This document shows, piece by piece, positions 44,073 to 52,243 of a stretch of 64,000 nt of DNA. Each line of letters begins with the position of its first letter. Within the stretch, counting starts at the first letter, position 1. The notes under the pieces were generated by a model, which saw only the letters and a list, made by a program, of their open reading frames with translations, did no database searches and was not told where the DNA came from. The stretch spans positions 417,250-481,249 of the forward strand of contig NZ_JAALLT010000001.1 in NCBI RefSeq assembly GCF_011059145.1, written 5' to 3'. The translations under genes and the position numbers were made by a program. This stretch comes from Halalkalibaculum roseum. GTDB taxonomy: Bacteria > Bacteroidota > Rhodothermia > Balneolales > Balneolaceae.

Positions 44073-45632
44073 CTATTTGAGCAGGTAACCATTAGCCAGT
44101 TCGGTATAATCTTCTACCTGCTGCTGAATCCAGGAATCATCCTTTCCCATTTCATCGGCCATCAGTCTGGCTACATCTTCGGCTATCTCAATGCTGGCAC
44201 GAGCATCCAGCAGGAGGGAGCGGGTACGACGGGCCAGAATATCTTCCACGGTACGGGCCATTTCACTTCGTATTCCCCATATGACTTCTGAAGGCTTGCA
44301 GCGCAGATTTGGATGAAGAGGTTCTCCCCATCCCTCGTTTTCCTCGGCGATTTTTTTCAATGCGAGGGCATCGGATCCGTACATCTCATAAGGTTCGGCA
44401 GCCTCGGAATTTTTAAGCCAGCCATGGAGACGAAGGTTCTCTGTTACGGATTCCCTCTCATCAAGACCGGCTACAACAGCCGCTTCATCCACCGTGTCTT
44501 CGGCCATCTTTCTATAGGTAGTCCATTTGCCACCTGTGATGGTCACAAGTCCGGAGGGATCGATTAGCAGCGTGTGATCCCGTGAGATGGAGGAGGTATC
44601 ACTGCTCCCGCCTTTAGATACAAGTGGGCGAAGGCCTGCAAAGACACTCAGTACATCCTCGGGCTCGGGATCTTTGGTCAGGTAACGTGCTGCATGAGTG
44701 AGCAGGAAGTCCACCTCCTCATCCATGGCCCGGGGTTCGAGTGAGGGTGATTCTACCGGGGTATCGGTAGTGCCGACGATGATCTTGTCGTGCCAGGGTA
44801 CGGCAAAGAGAACCCGGCCGTCATCGGTTTTTGGTACCATGATGGCACTTTCCCCGGGCTGGAAAGATTTATCCAATACAATATGTACGCCCTGACTGGG
44901 CTGGATGATGGAGTCGACATCCTTGTCGTCCATCTTACGTATGCTGTCTGTGAATACGCCGGTGGCATTAACCACGACCCGTCCCTGGATATCAAATTTC
45001 TCGCCGGTTTCTTGGCATTTGGCCTTAACGCCGGAGACCAGTTTATTAGCTTTTTTCAGCCCCGTTACTTTGAGATAGTTCAAGCCTATTCCTCCTTCAT
45101 CGAAAAGGGTCTGCAACAGGTTGATGGCCAGTCTTGAGTCATCAAATTGCGCATCATGGTAGATCACCCCGCCGTCGAGTCCCTGCGATTCAAGAGTAGG
45201 TATATATTCAAGTACTTTTTCTTTTGAGAGCCTTTTGGAAGGTCCCAACCCGAGATCTCCGGCAAGTTTGTCATAGATTTTCAGACCGATACCATAAAAC
45301 GGACCTTCCCACCAGTCATAGTTGGGCACAATAAATGACTGGTTTTTTACCAGGTGAGGCGCATTATGTCGCAATAGACCTCGTTCCCGCAGTGCCTCGA
45401 GCACCAGGGCCACATTCCCCTGCCTGAGATAGCGAACACCCCCGTGTACCAGCTTGGTACTACGGCTGGAAGTGCCTTTTGAAAAATCATGCTGCTCCAG
45501 GAGAAGTGTTTTATATCCGCGTGAGGCGGCTTCTACGGCTGTTCCCAGGCCGGTAGCGCCACCACCGATAATGATAAAGTCCCAAATTTCCGGATCGTCC
45601 TTTAGGTTTTGAATAAGTTCGTCTCTGTTCAT
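44073..45632 (-). CDS. glpD: FAD-dependent glycerol-3-phosphate dehydrogenase
   Basis: A 519-residue flavoprotein that oxidises glycerol-3-phosphate to dihydroxyacetone phosphate at the inner membrane, passing electrons to quinone. The FAD-binding loop Ile-Gly-Gly-Gly-Ala-Thr-Gly-Leu-Gly is at 22-30; the family segments Ser-Ser-Arg-Ser-Thr-Lys-Leu-Val-His-Gly-Gly-Val-Arg-Tyr-Leu and Gly-Gly-Lys-Trp-Thr-Thr-Tyr-Arg are intact. Length is normal. It follows glpK on the same strand, separated by 167 bases that hold a repeat element; expression with glpFK is probable. Confidence 0.95.
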   Translation of the reverse strand: MNRDELIQNLKDDPEIWDFIIIGGGATGLGTAVEAASRGYKTLLLEQHDFSKGTSSRSTKLVHGGVRYLRQGNVALVLEALRERGLLRHNAPHLVKNQSFIVPNYDWWEGPFYGIGLKIYDKLAGDLGLGPSKRLSKEKVLEYIPTLESQGLDGGVIYHDAQFDDSRLAINLLQTLFDEGGIGLNYLKVTGLKKANKLVSGVKAKCQETGEKFDIQGRVVVNATGVFTDSIRKMDDKDVDSIIQPSQGVHIVLDKSFQPGESAIMVPKTDDGRVLFAVPWHDKIIVGTTDTPVESPSLEPRAMDEEVDFLLTHAARYLTKDPEPEDVLSVFAGLRPLVSKGGSSDTSSISRDHTLLIDPSGLVTITGGKWTTYRKMAEDTVDEAAVVAGLDERESVTENLRLHGWLKNSEAAEPYEMYGSDALALKKIAEENEGWGEPLHPNLRCKPSEVIWGIRSEMARTVEDILARRTRSLLLDARASIEIAEDVARLMADEMGKDDSWIQQQVEDYTELANGYLLK

Positions 45633-45645
45633 AACAAAAATTTTT

Positions 45646-45800
45646 TGGCCACTGATTTACATAGATTTAAAAGCCGACAAGCGTGGAAGCTTGCCAAAGC
45701 CTGATTTGAAGAACAAGAACTCTATCTACACATTGAATTCAAGATTCCTTCTGCCTTTTCACTTTTCACTTCTCAAAAACCCCGCAAATCTGCGGCAAAT
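45646..45800. repeat. MITE-like element, degenerate copy between glpK and glpD
   Basis: The left end TTGGCCACTGATTTACATAG and the right end (complement of AAATCTGCGGCAAA) are inverted relatives of the ends of the 43909 and 48353 copies. The centre has a single weaker palindrome CAAGCGTGGAAGCTTG at about 45685-45700 within AGCC-type borders. The right end overlaps the glpK stop. Confidence 0.65.
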
Positions 45801-47299
45801 TATTCCTTGTTCCAGCCTTGTGCTCGTTCTACCGCTTTATGCCAGCCTGCATACAAATTATTGATTTTTTCTTCAGGCATATCCGGTTCATATCGTTCAT
45901 CAATAGACCACTGTTCGGCAATTTTATTCACACCGTCCCAATAACCTACCGCAAGGCCGGCCAGGTAAGCAGCACCCAGTGCCGTAGTTTCGGTTATTTT
46001 AGGTCGAACTACGGGAACCCTCAAGATATTCGCTTGAAACTGCATCAAAAGGGAGTTGACAGAAGCTCCACCATCGACCCGCAATTCCTTGAGTTCAATA
46101 CCGGAATCTGAAACCATGGCTTTGAGAAGGTCGGCCGACTGAAAGGCAATAGCTTCCAGCGCTGCACGGGCTATATGAGAGGTATTGGTTCCACGGGTGA
46201 TACCTGTTATGGTTCCGCGAGCGTGGGGATCCCAATGGGGCGCTCCCAAACCGGAGAATGCCGGTACCAGGTAGATACCGTCGGTACTTTCTACTTTATT
46301 TGCGAGGGCCTCGACATCTTCTGACTTTTGAATAACTCCCAATCCGTCGCGTAACCATTGCACAACCGCACCTCCGATAAAAACACTTCCTTCCAGGGCA
46401 TACTCAGTTTTCCCGTCCCGCTGCCAGGCGATGGTGGTCAGTAACTTATTCTCTGAATGGATTGGCTTCTCTCCCGTATTCATCAACATAAAACAGCCGG
46501 TGCCATAGGTATTTTTAGCCATTCCTTTTTGGGTGCAAACCTGACCAAATAGTGCTGCTTGCTGATCCCCTGCAATACCGGCGATGGGGATTTGCGAGGC
46601 CAGTACATCTCCGGCAGTCTCACCGTAAACTTCACTGCAGGATTTGACTTCGGGCAACATGGAAGCCGGTACATCCAGAATTTCCAGCAGGTCCTTATCC
46701 CATTGATGCTCATGAATATTATACAGCAGGGTGCGGCTGGCATTGGTGACATCGGTAACATGCACTTTACCATTAGTCATATTCCATATCAACCAAGAGT
46801 CAATGGTTCCGAACAGCAGATCACCGTGATCGGCCTTCCGGCGCGCCCCATTCACATTATCCAGTATCCATTTAATCTTGGTTCCGGAAAAATAGGGGTC
46901 GAGTACCAGTCCGGTTTTTTTACGAAAGGTCTCTTCCAGCCCTTCTTTTTTCAGCTGGTCCGTAATGGATGCCGTTCTTCGGTCCTGCCATACAATGGCA
47001 TTATAAATCGGTTTTCCTGTATTTTTGTCCCAGACTACGGTCGTTTCCCGCTGATTGGTTATTCCGATTGCAGCAACCTGTCTAGGTTTTATCCCGGCCT
47101 TTGTCACAGACTCTGCTGCCACCCCGGTTTGTGATGACCAGATTTCGTTAGGATCATGTTCCACCCATCCAGGTTTAGGAAAGATCTGCTCAAATTCCTT
47201 TTGTGCTTTTGAGAGGATAGAGCCGTGATGGTCAAACAAAATGGCTCTTGAACTGGTGGTGCCTTGGTCTAAGGCAAGAATATATTGTTTCTTATTCAT
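45800..47299 (-). CDS. glpK: Glycerol kinase
   Basis: A 499-residue FGGY-family kinase making glycerol-3-phosphate from glycerol and ATP. The start has the phosphate-loop Leu-Asp-Gln-Gly-Thr-Thr-Ser-Ser-Arg (10-18), and the family stretches Gly-Ile-Thr-Asn-Gln-Arg-Glu-Thr, [10 protein letters not shown], and [10 protein letters not shown] are all clear. Length is the family norm. It lies 68 bases after glpF, with glpD next. Confidence 0.97.
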   Translation of the reverse strand: MNKKQYILALDQGTTSSRAILFDHHGSILSKAQKEFEQIFPKPGWVEHDPNEIWSSQTGVAAESVTKAGIKPRQVAAIGITNQRETTVVWDKNTGKPIYNAIVWQDRRTASITDQLKKEGLEETFRKKTGLVLDPYFSGTKIKWILDNVNGARRKADHGDLLFGTIDSWLIWNMTNGKVHVTDVTNASRTLLYNIHEHQWDKDLLEILDVPASMLPEVKSCSEVYGETAGDVLASQIPIAGIAGDQQAALFGQVCTQKGMAKNTYGTGCFMLMNTGEKPIHSENKLLTTIAWQRDGKTEYALEGSVFIGGAVVQWLRDGLGVIQKSEDVEALANKVESTDGIYLVPAFSGLGAPHWDPHARGTITGITRGTNTSHIARAALEAIAFQSADLLKAMVSDSGIELKELRVDGGASVNSLLMQFQANILRVPVVRPKITETTALGAAYLAGLAVGYWDGVNKIAEQWSIDERYEPDMPEEKINNLYAGWHKAVERAQGWNKE

Positions 47300-47367
47300 A
47301 ACGGGTGTGAAATCTATGACTAATGGTCAGGTAATTACTCTATGTGTTTCCGTATATGTGCAAGTTG

Positions 47368-48177
47368 TCAGTTTATGGCTATTGTGGTTAAATAAGATGT
47401 AAATAGAACCCATATATAGCATCCTAAAATTCCGCCTATGATGGGACCTATGATCGGTACAATCAAGCCGTACTCCCAGTCATTGCTGCCTTTCCCTTTG
47501 ATTGGCAGCAGGGCATGGGCCAGTCTCGGCCCCAGGTCACGGGCCGGATTAATGGCGTAGCCCGTTGGACCGCCAAGTGACATACCAATAGCCCATACCA
47601 GTACCCCGACGATGAAGGGCTGCATGCCGCCGGCCACGCCACCGGTGATAAACTCACCTTCTATTTCACCGGGATTTCCGGTTGCACCGCTAGTGATTCC
47701 CAGGATGCCAATCATTAAAACAGCCGTGCCTACAATTTCAGTAACGGTATTCCAGCCCAGGGATCGAATTGCCGGGATGGTCGAAAATACAGCGAGTTTA
47801 TCAGCGGGTTCTTTGGTGACGTCAAAATGGGTTTTATAGGTCATGTAAACAATGACTCCAGATAGAAAAGCGCCAAGTACCTGTGCGATAATATATCCGG
47901 GAACCAAAGCCCAGGAAAATTCACCTATGAAAGCCAAACCGACAGTAACAGCGGGATTGATATGAGCTCCGGATATCCACCCGACAGCGTATACGGCAAT
48001 GGCGACACCGAAACCCCAGGCGGTATTGATAAGCAGCCAAGCGCCGCCCCCACCACCGCCTTGTCCTTTGGTTTTGGCTAATACGACGTTGGCTACCACA
48101 CCATTACCCAGCAAACAAAGTAGAAATGTACCAAGTACTTCAGCCAGGTATTTGCTCAATGGCGAGAAATCTAGCAT
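47368..48177 (-). CDS. glpF: Glycerol uptake facilitator (aquaglyceroporin)
   Basis: A 269-residue MIP-family channel with six membrane helices and both Asn-Pro-Ala boxes (74-76 and 210-212). The second box continues Arg-Asp (Asn-Pro-Ala-Arg-Asp), and the Asp is a mark of glycerol-conducting members. A Gly-rich insertion near 39-45 is unusual. GGAGG stands 8 bases before the ATG, one of the few strong ribosome-binding sites in the window. First gene of the glpF-glpK-glpD run. Confidence 0.93.
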   Translation of the reverse strand: MLDFSPLSKYLAEVLGTFLLCLLGNGVVANVVLAKTKGQGGGGGGAWLLINTAWGFGVAIAVYAVGWISGAHINPAVTVGLAFIGEFSWALVPGYIIAQVLGAFLSGVIVYMTYKTHFDVTKEPADKLAVFSTIPAIRSLGWNTVTEIVGTAVLMIGILGITSGATGNPGEIEGEFITGGVAGGMQPFIVGVLVWAIGMSLGGPTGYAINPARDLGPRLAHALLPIKGKGSNDWEYGLIVPIIGPIIGGILGCYIWVLFTSYLTTIAIN

Positions 48178-48517
48178 AGTTGATCCTCCGGAAATACAGT
48201 TAAAAGATTACCGCTAACTGAATGATGACAGGAGCAAAGTATGTGAGGATATCGGAATCCGGATTTGCTGACACTGCCTAACTACATAAAAAACTTGACT
48301 TAGGTTAATTAAATAAGGCGTATTTTAAAAATATTCTTAGCCTGTTATGTTTTTGCCACGGATTTACACGGTTTTATTGAATTTTTATAGGCTGTTTCAA
48401 GCGTCCACGCTTTTAACATATTGTGGTAAGCGTGGACGCTTATCACAGCCATATAGAGTGAAGACATTAAACAGCTCAGATCTGTGGTTGGAAAAAACCG
48501 TGAAAATCCGCGGCAAA
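48178..48517. other. Promoter region of glpF plus repeat element
   Basis: A 340-base gap. The half nearest glpF should hold its promoter; the other half is taken up by the MITE-like element 48353-48516. No gene seen. Confidence 0.6.
48353..48516. repeat. MITE-like element with twin palindromes, copy 2
   Basis: Ends TTGCCACGGATTTACACGG and the complement of CCGTGAAAATCCGCGGCAA. Inside, GGCTGT and ACAGCC (48390-48395, 48445-48450) border a palindrome with a TCCA centre and one with a TGGA centre. The order is the reverse complement of copy 1, so the core is inverted relative to it. Ends 1 base from the plsC stop codon. Confidence 0.8.
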
Positions 48518-49288
48518 CTATTGCCTGACGGTTTCGGAAGAATTGCTTGTCACTCCGGCCCACTTCTGGTACTTCTTTCTTACATCCTCAATATGATCCT
48601 CCAGATTCTCCAGCGTCCAGCCGTAGGTATCGATAGGAGGATGAACATGGGCTATCGCCTTGCCCGATCGGGCAAAGAGTGACCCACCCTTACTCAAACC
48701 CCTATTACCTTCAAAATAGACAGGCACGATGGGATAGCTTAAATCCATTGCCATTCGGAATGGGCCTTTTTTAAAAGGTCCGATTACCCCGGGATGCTTA
48801 CGCGAACCCTCGGGTGCCAACAGCACAGAAAGTTTCTTACGCTTGATACGATCATAAGCTTTCTGCAGGGTGGCAACAGCTTTATCTGATTTTTGCCGTT
48901 TAATAAATACCTGTCCGGTGAGACGCCCCAGTAAAAAGAATAAGGGATTGTATTGTAACTCCCACTTGGCAACAAATCGAACGCGTGGCAGCCCCATAGC
49001 CAATATGGTCAACAGATCCAATGTAGAGCTGTGATTGATGATGAACACGGCCGGGTTTGTGATTTCGGAGTGATGGACCTTTACTGAGAAATCGATTCCG
49101 ATTACATACAAGGCAGGTTTAGCTATGAGGGGAGCTATACGTTCAACCACCAGATTGCTGAGCTCTCCGAAAGATAGGATAAGCAGCACCAGGATGACAG
49201 GTGTTGCAAGAACCAACAGGATAAAAAAAGTGATGATGCCCAGTATGCTTCTCAGATATTCCCCTAAAGTGAGCTCATTATCAACCAT
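48518..49288 (-). CDS. plsC: 1-acyl-sn-glycerol-3-phosphate acyltransferase (PlsC family)
   Basis: A 256-residue membrane-associated acyltransferase making phosphatidic acid. The catalytic box Asn-His-Ser-Ser-Thr-Leu-Asp is at 85-91 and the glycerol-phosphate-binding box Pro-Glu-Gly-Ser-Arg at 157-161. One or two N-terminal membrane helices (about 14-40) anchor it. Length is family-typical. It lies upstream of the glp genes on the same strand, although a repeat and about 340 bases separate it from glpF; a link between glycerol-3-phosphate supply and phospholipid synthesis is suggestive only. Confidence 0.9.
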   Translation of the reverse strand: MVDNELTLGEYLRSILGIITFFILLVLATPVILVLLILSFGELSNLVVERIAPLIAKPALYVIGIDFSVKVHHSEITNPAVFIINHSSTLDLLTILAMGLPRVRFVAKWELQYNPLFFLLGRLTGQVFIKRQKSDKAVATLQKAYDRIKRKKLSVLLAPEGSRKHPGVIGPFKKGPFRMAMDLSYPIVPVYFEGNRGLSKGGSLFARSGKAIAHVHPPIDTYGWTLENLEDHIEDVRKKYQKWAGVTSNSSETVRQ

Positions 49289-49437
49289 GGCATTTATTCA
49301 AATCTAGTATGCTTGGATCGTTTACAGAATATAGATAGGAATAGGTGAACTGCAAACCCGGCCTTGTATTCGCAGTTGATTTGATAAGCCGAATTCAACA
49401 GATTAAGGCCTCAATTATAAAAAAACATGTGCAGTCG

Positions 49438-50988
49438 ATGTCAGAAACCCCGGATACACTTGTTTCCCGCTTGACGAAAGGTAATAGAATTAATCTCGCC
49501 ATTGTATTTATACTGATTATCCTGGGGATAATATTTCAGGGACGCTTCCCTGAATACGAAGGACACTTCGGATTTTGGTCGGTGTTACCTCCCCTGGTAG
49601 CTATCGTGCTGGCATTCTGGACCAAAGAAGTGATCAGTTCTCTCTTTGTTGGAATAGCTCTTGGGGGTGTGATATCTGGACAGGTCAACCTGGTAGAACA
49701 TTTTCTGCTGCCCTCTATCGGTACCGAAAGTTTTGCCATGATATTACTGGTTTACCTGTGGTCACTGGGCGGTTTGATTGGCATCTGGACGCGCACGGGA
49801 GGTGCCGAAAAGTTTGCCATCTGGGCTGGAAACCTTATTGTAAGAGGACCGAAAAGCGCGAAATTTTTTACCTGGATGATGGGATTGGTTTTTCACCAGG
49901 GCGGCACCATTAGTACTGTTCTAACAGGGGCAACGGTGCGTCCTATTGCCGACAAACATAAGGTTTCGCATGAAGAACTGGCCTATATGGTCGATTCCAC
50001 TGCCTCTCCGGCTGCAACGATCATCCCTTTCAACGTCTGGCCATTCTATATCGGGGGATTGCTAGTCGGTACCATACCCTTGTTTCAGACTGAACAAGAT
50101 GTGGTTTTATTCTTTATTGATGCCATTCCCTTTAACTTTTACGGAATATTTGCCCTGATTATTACCTTGCTCTTCGCCTGGGAGTATTTACCCTGGGTAC
50201 CGGGAAAGAAAATGCGTGCCGCTATCAAGCGGGTAAAGGAGACTGGGAAACTTGATCGTGACGGGGCCGAACCGATGGCGTCAAAAGAGCTGACCGATAT
50301 GCAAATTCCGGAGGATTACAATCCGGGATTGATAGATTTCTTCGGACCTATTGGTACGCTGCTGGGAGTTGCCATTATTCCTTTTATAATTAGCTACCAT
50401 GTAATGGGGAATACCGACGATCCGACATTGCTGATTGCCGAGGCTTTTGTGCTGGCGGTACTTGCCGGGATCTTCATTGCCCTGGTTAAGGGCATGGATT
50501 TGCAGACGGCCATCGAGGGTTTTGTGGATGGTTGTAAAGGTGTAACGATTGGAGCTATTATTTTGGCCTTGGCGGTATCCCTGAAGAGTGTAGCTGAGGC
50601 GGTAGGAACAGCGGAATACATTGTTCAGTTGACCGGTAATGCTATTGATCCGGTTTTTCTGCCGGCCATTTTGATGATACTCTGTATGATTATTGCCTTT
50701 TCCGCCGGTACCTCATGGGGAACATATGCAGTTGTCTTTCCTGTCGCCATGCCGCTGGCTTGGGCTGTTATGCCGGATGAATTCTTCATGGTGCTTTGCT
50801 TCGGCGCTGTATTGGGAGGAAGTGTCTTTGGGGACCAGTGTTCACCTATATCGGACACTACCATTCTTTCGTCTTTGGCTACAGGTTGTGACCTTATGGA
50901 TCATGTCTATACCCAGGCACCACTCGCCCTGACGGCAGCTGGTTTGGGGGCTACCTTGTATACCCTGCTGGTCATATTTTTTGTGTAG
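49438..50988 (+). CDS. Na+/H+ antiporter, NhaC family
   Basis: A 516-residue inner-membrane protein from the chosen ATG at 49438; an upstream ATG at 49345 would add 31 residues that lack any sign of conservation. About 12 membrane segments are visible. Typical NhaC/ArcD-like stretches are Ser-Pro-Ala-Ala-Thr-Ile-Ile-Pro-Phe-Asn, Gly-Thr-Ser-Trp-Gly-Thr and Gly-Asp-Gln-Cys-Ser-Pro-Ile-Ser-Asp-Thr-Thr. It exports sodium in exchange for protons, which fits the sodium-driven uptake systems nearby. Confidence 0.88.
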   Translation: MSETPDTLVSRLTKGNRINLAIVFILIILGIIFQGRFPEYEGHFGFWSVLPPLVAIVLAFWTKEVISSLFVGIALGGVISGQVNLVEHFLLPSIGTESFAMILLVYLWSLGGLIGIWTRTGGAEKFAIWAGNLIVRGPKSAKFFTWMMGLVFHQGGTISTVLTGATVRPIADKHKVSHEELAYMVDSTASPAATIIPFNVWPFYIGGLLVGTIPLFQTEQDVVLFFIDAIPFNFYGIFALIITLLFAWEYLPWVPGKKMRAAIKRVKETGKLDRDGAEPMASKELTDMQIPEDYNPGLIDFFGPIGTLLGVAIIPFIISYHVMGNTDDPTLLIAEAFVLAVLAGIFIALVKGMDLQTAIEGFVDGCKGVTIGAIILALAVSLKSVAEAVGTAEYIVQLTGNAIDPVFLPAILMILCMIIAFSAGTSWGTYAVVFPVAMPLAWAVMPDEFFMVLCFGAVLGGSVFGDQCSPISDTTILSSLATGCDLMDHVYTQAPLALTAAGLGATLYTLLVIFFV

Positions 50989-51060
50989 GGAACTTTGGGC
51001 AGCAATGGTAACCCTCCAAGGGTTGGAATAGTTGAGAATAGTTGAAAGGTAAAGACAATA

Positions 51061-51110
51061 ATCTAGTCCGTGCAAATCAGCAAGATCAGTGTCATCCGTG
51101 TTCTATTCGG
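51061..51110. repeat. Short dispersed repeat remnant
   Basis: CCGTGCAAATCAGCAAGATCAG and TCATCCGTGTTCT wording, close to the ends of the GCCNCNGATT family, 7 bases from the SemiSWEET stop. Too degenerate to define borders. Confidence 0.4.
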
Positions 51111-51116
51111 TGAGCT

Positions 51117-51374
51117 TCATTCTTTATAGAAGATCTTGAAATACAGCAACACTAAGGTAAGGGAAAGGGTTACGGCATTGGCTGCAATGATGGGAATATC
51201 TTTTCTCAAAATACCATAGATAAGCCAGAGAACCACTCCGCTGGTAAATATCAGGTACATGCCCAGTGAAAGATCCTTGGCTGATTTGGTTTTCCAGGTC
51301 TTGTGAACCTGAGGTATAAAAGCGACTGTGGTTAAGCCTGCGGCAACCAGCCCTAGAATCATAATAGCAGTCAT
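51117..51374 (-). CDS. SemiSWEET sugar transporter (PQ-loop)
   Basis: An 85-residue protein with three membrane helices, the half-size bacterial form of SWEET transporters, working as a dimer. The PQ motif is Pro21-Gln22 in Phe-Ile-Pro-Gln-Val-His-Lys-Thr-Trp-Lys-Thr, followed by Ser-Ala-Lys-Asp-Leu-Ser; an Asn sits in the third helix (Ala-Ala-Asn-Ala-Val). Family members move sugars passively. Consistent with the sugar-rich gene content. Confidence 0.9.
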   Translation of the reverse strand: MTAIMILGLVAAGLTTVAFIPQVHKTWKTKSAKDLSLGMYLIFTSGVVLWLIYGILRKDIPIIAANAVTLSLTLVLLYFKIFYKE

Positions 51375-51452
51375 AATAGATTGTATTGTCTAAAATATTA
51401 TTGCTTTGAATCTACGTATGACTGCTATCGATTACTAATACGAATTGAATTC

Positions 51453-51905
51453 CTAACTCAGTTCGGAGGTACAATTCGGGCAGCGCGTGGCTTCGATTGG
51501 AATATCACTGAAGCAGTAGGTACATTTCTTTACAGTGGGTACCGAAGGTTCCGGTTTTTCTTCCGGCCGCTTCATCTTGTTAATATTCTTGATAAGAATG
51601 AATACCGCAAAAGCGACGATTAGAAAGCTGATCACTGTGTTGATAAAAGTGCCGTAGTTTAATGTAACAGCTCCTGCTTCGGTTGCTGCCGCCAAGGTGG
51701 CATATGGAGCGGCAACAGCACCTTCTTTTAGCACGATGAAGAAATCTGCAAAATCAACGCCTCCCAGAAGCAATCCCAATGGTGGCATAAGAACGTCTCG
51801 TACTAAAGACTGAACGATAGTAGTGAAAGCAGCACCGATAATAATACCGACGGCCATATCCACCACATTACCCTTCATGGCAAACTCTTTGAATTCTTTT
51901 AACAT
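51453..51905 (-). CDS. mscL: Large-conductance mechanosensitive channel MscL with C-terminal zinc ribbon
   Basis: A 150-residue MscL that opens on membrane tension and releases solutes after osmotic downshock. The N-terminal Met-Leu-Lys-Glu-Phe-Lys-Glu-Phe and first helix [13 protein letters not shown] are standard. A second helix spans about 86-106. After it, in place of the usual helical bundle alone, there are two Cys-x-x-Cys pairs (Cys128, Cys131, Cys142, Cys145) that look like a small zinc ribbon. This tail makes it longer than the common 136 residues. Confidence 0.94.
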   Translation of the reverse strand: MLKEFKEFAMKGNVVDMAVGIIIGAAFTTIVQSLVRDVLMPPLGLLLGGVDFADFFIVLKEGAVAAPYATLAAATEAGAVTLNYGTFINTVISFLIVAFAVFILIKNINKMKRPEEKPEPSVPTVKKCTYCFSDIPIEATRCPNCTSELS

Positions 51906-52036
51906 AGATTTATCCCTTTATTTTAAATAATGAATATGCGCAAATACTAACGAATTGATTTAAAATAATCTCTACGTAGAATTATGGACGGCGCAGAGCA
52001 GTTTTTAGTACCCCTAAAACAGGTAGCAAGAAGCGC

Positions 52037-52210
52037 TCAATCTTGCGGGATGACCGCTGATATGTGTTCAAAGTTCAGGTAAAATTCTTTCATCTCATTG
52101 CCCTGGTCGTCTTCCACCACGACCTTATCCAGCACATCGTTGAGTTCAATTTTTCCCGCTTTTATGGTTTCCGTGACTCCGCTTTCAAATACTACCTTGA
52201 AATTCTTCAT
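52037..52210 (-). CDS. 57-residue hypothetical protein downstream of ftsH
   Basis: An ORF of 57 codons from ATG at 52210 to TGA at 52037, beginning Met-Lys-Asn-Phe-Lys-Val-Val-Phe and ending Ser-Ala-Val-Ile-Pro-Gln-Asp. It is acidic (many Glu/Asp), with alternating strands and no signal peptide or membrane segment. It starts 33 bases after the ftsH stop on the same strand, so it is probably co-transcribed. I do not recognise a family; codon use looks like the neighbours. Confidence 0.6.
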   Translation of the reverse strand: MKNFKVVFESGVTETIKAGKIELNDVLDKVVVEDDQGNEMKEFYLNFEHISAVIPQD

Positions 52211-52243
52211 GTCTATGAAATTTTATTCAAGAGCTGATTAGAC

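Noticed and set aside
43909-48516. Insertion sequence or composite transposon around the glp genes
   Set aside because: The repeat pairs are short non-coding elements without transposase, and the glp genes look native in codon use, so a composite transposon is not supported.
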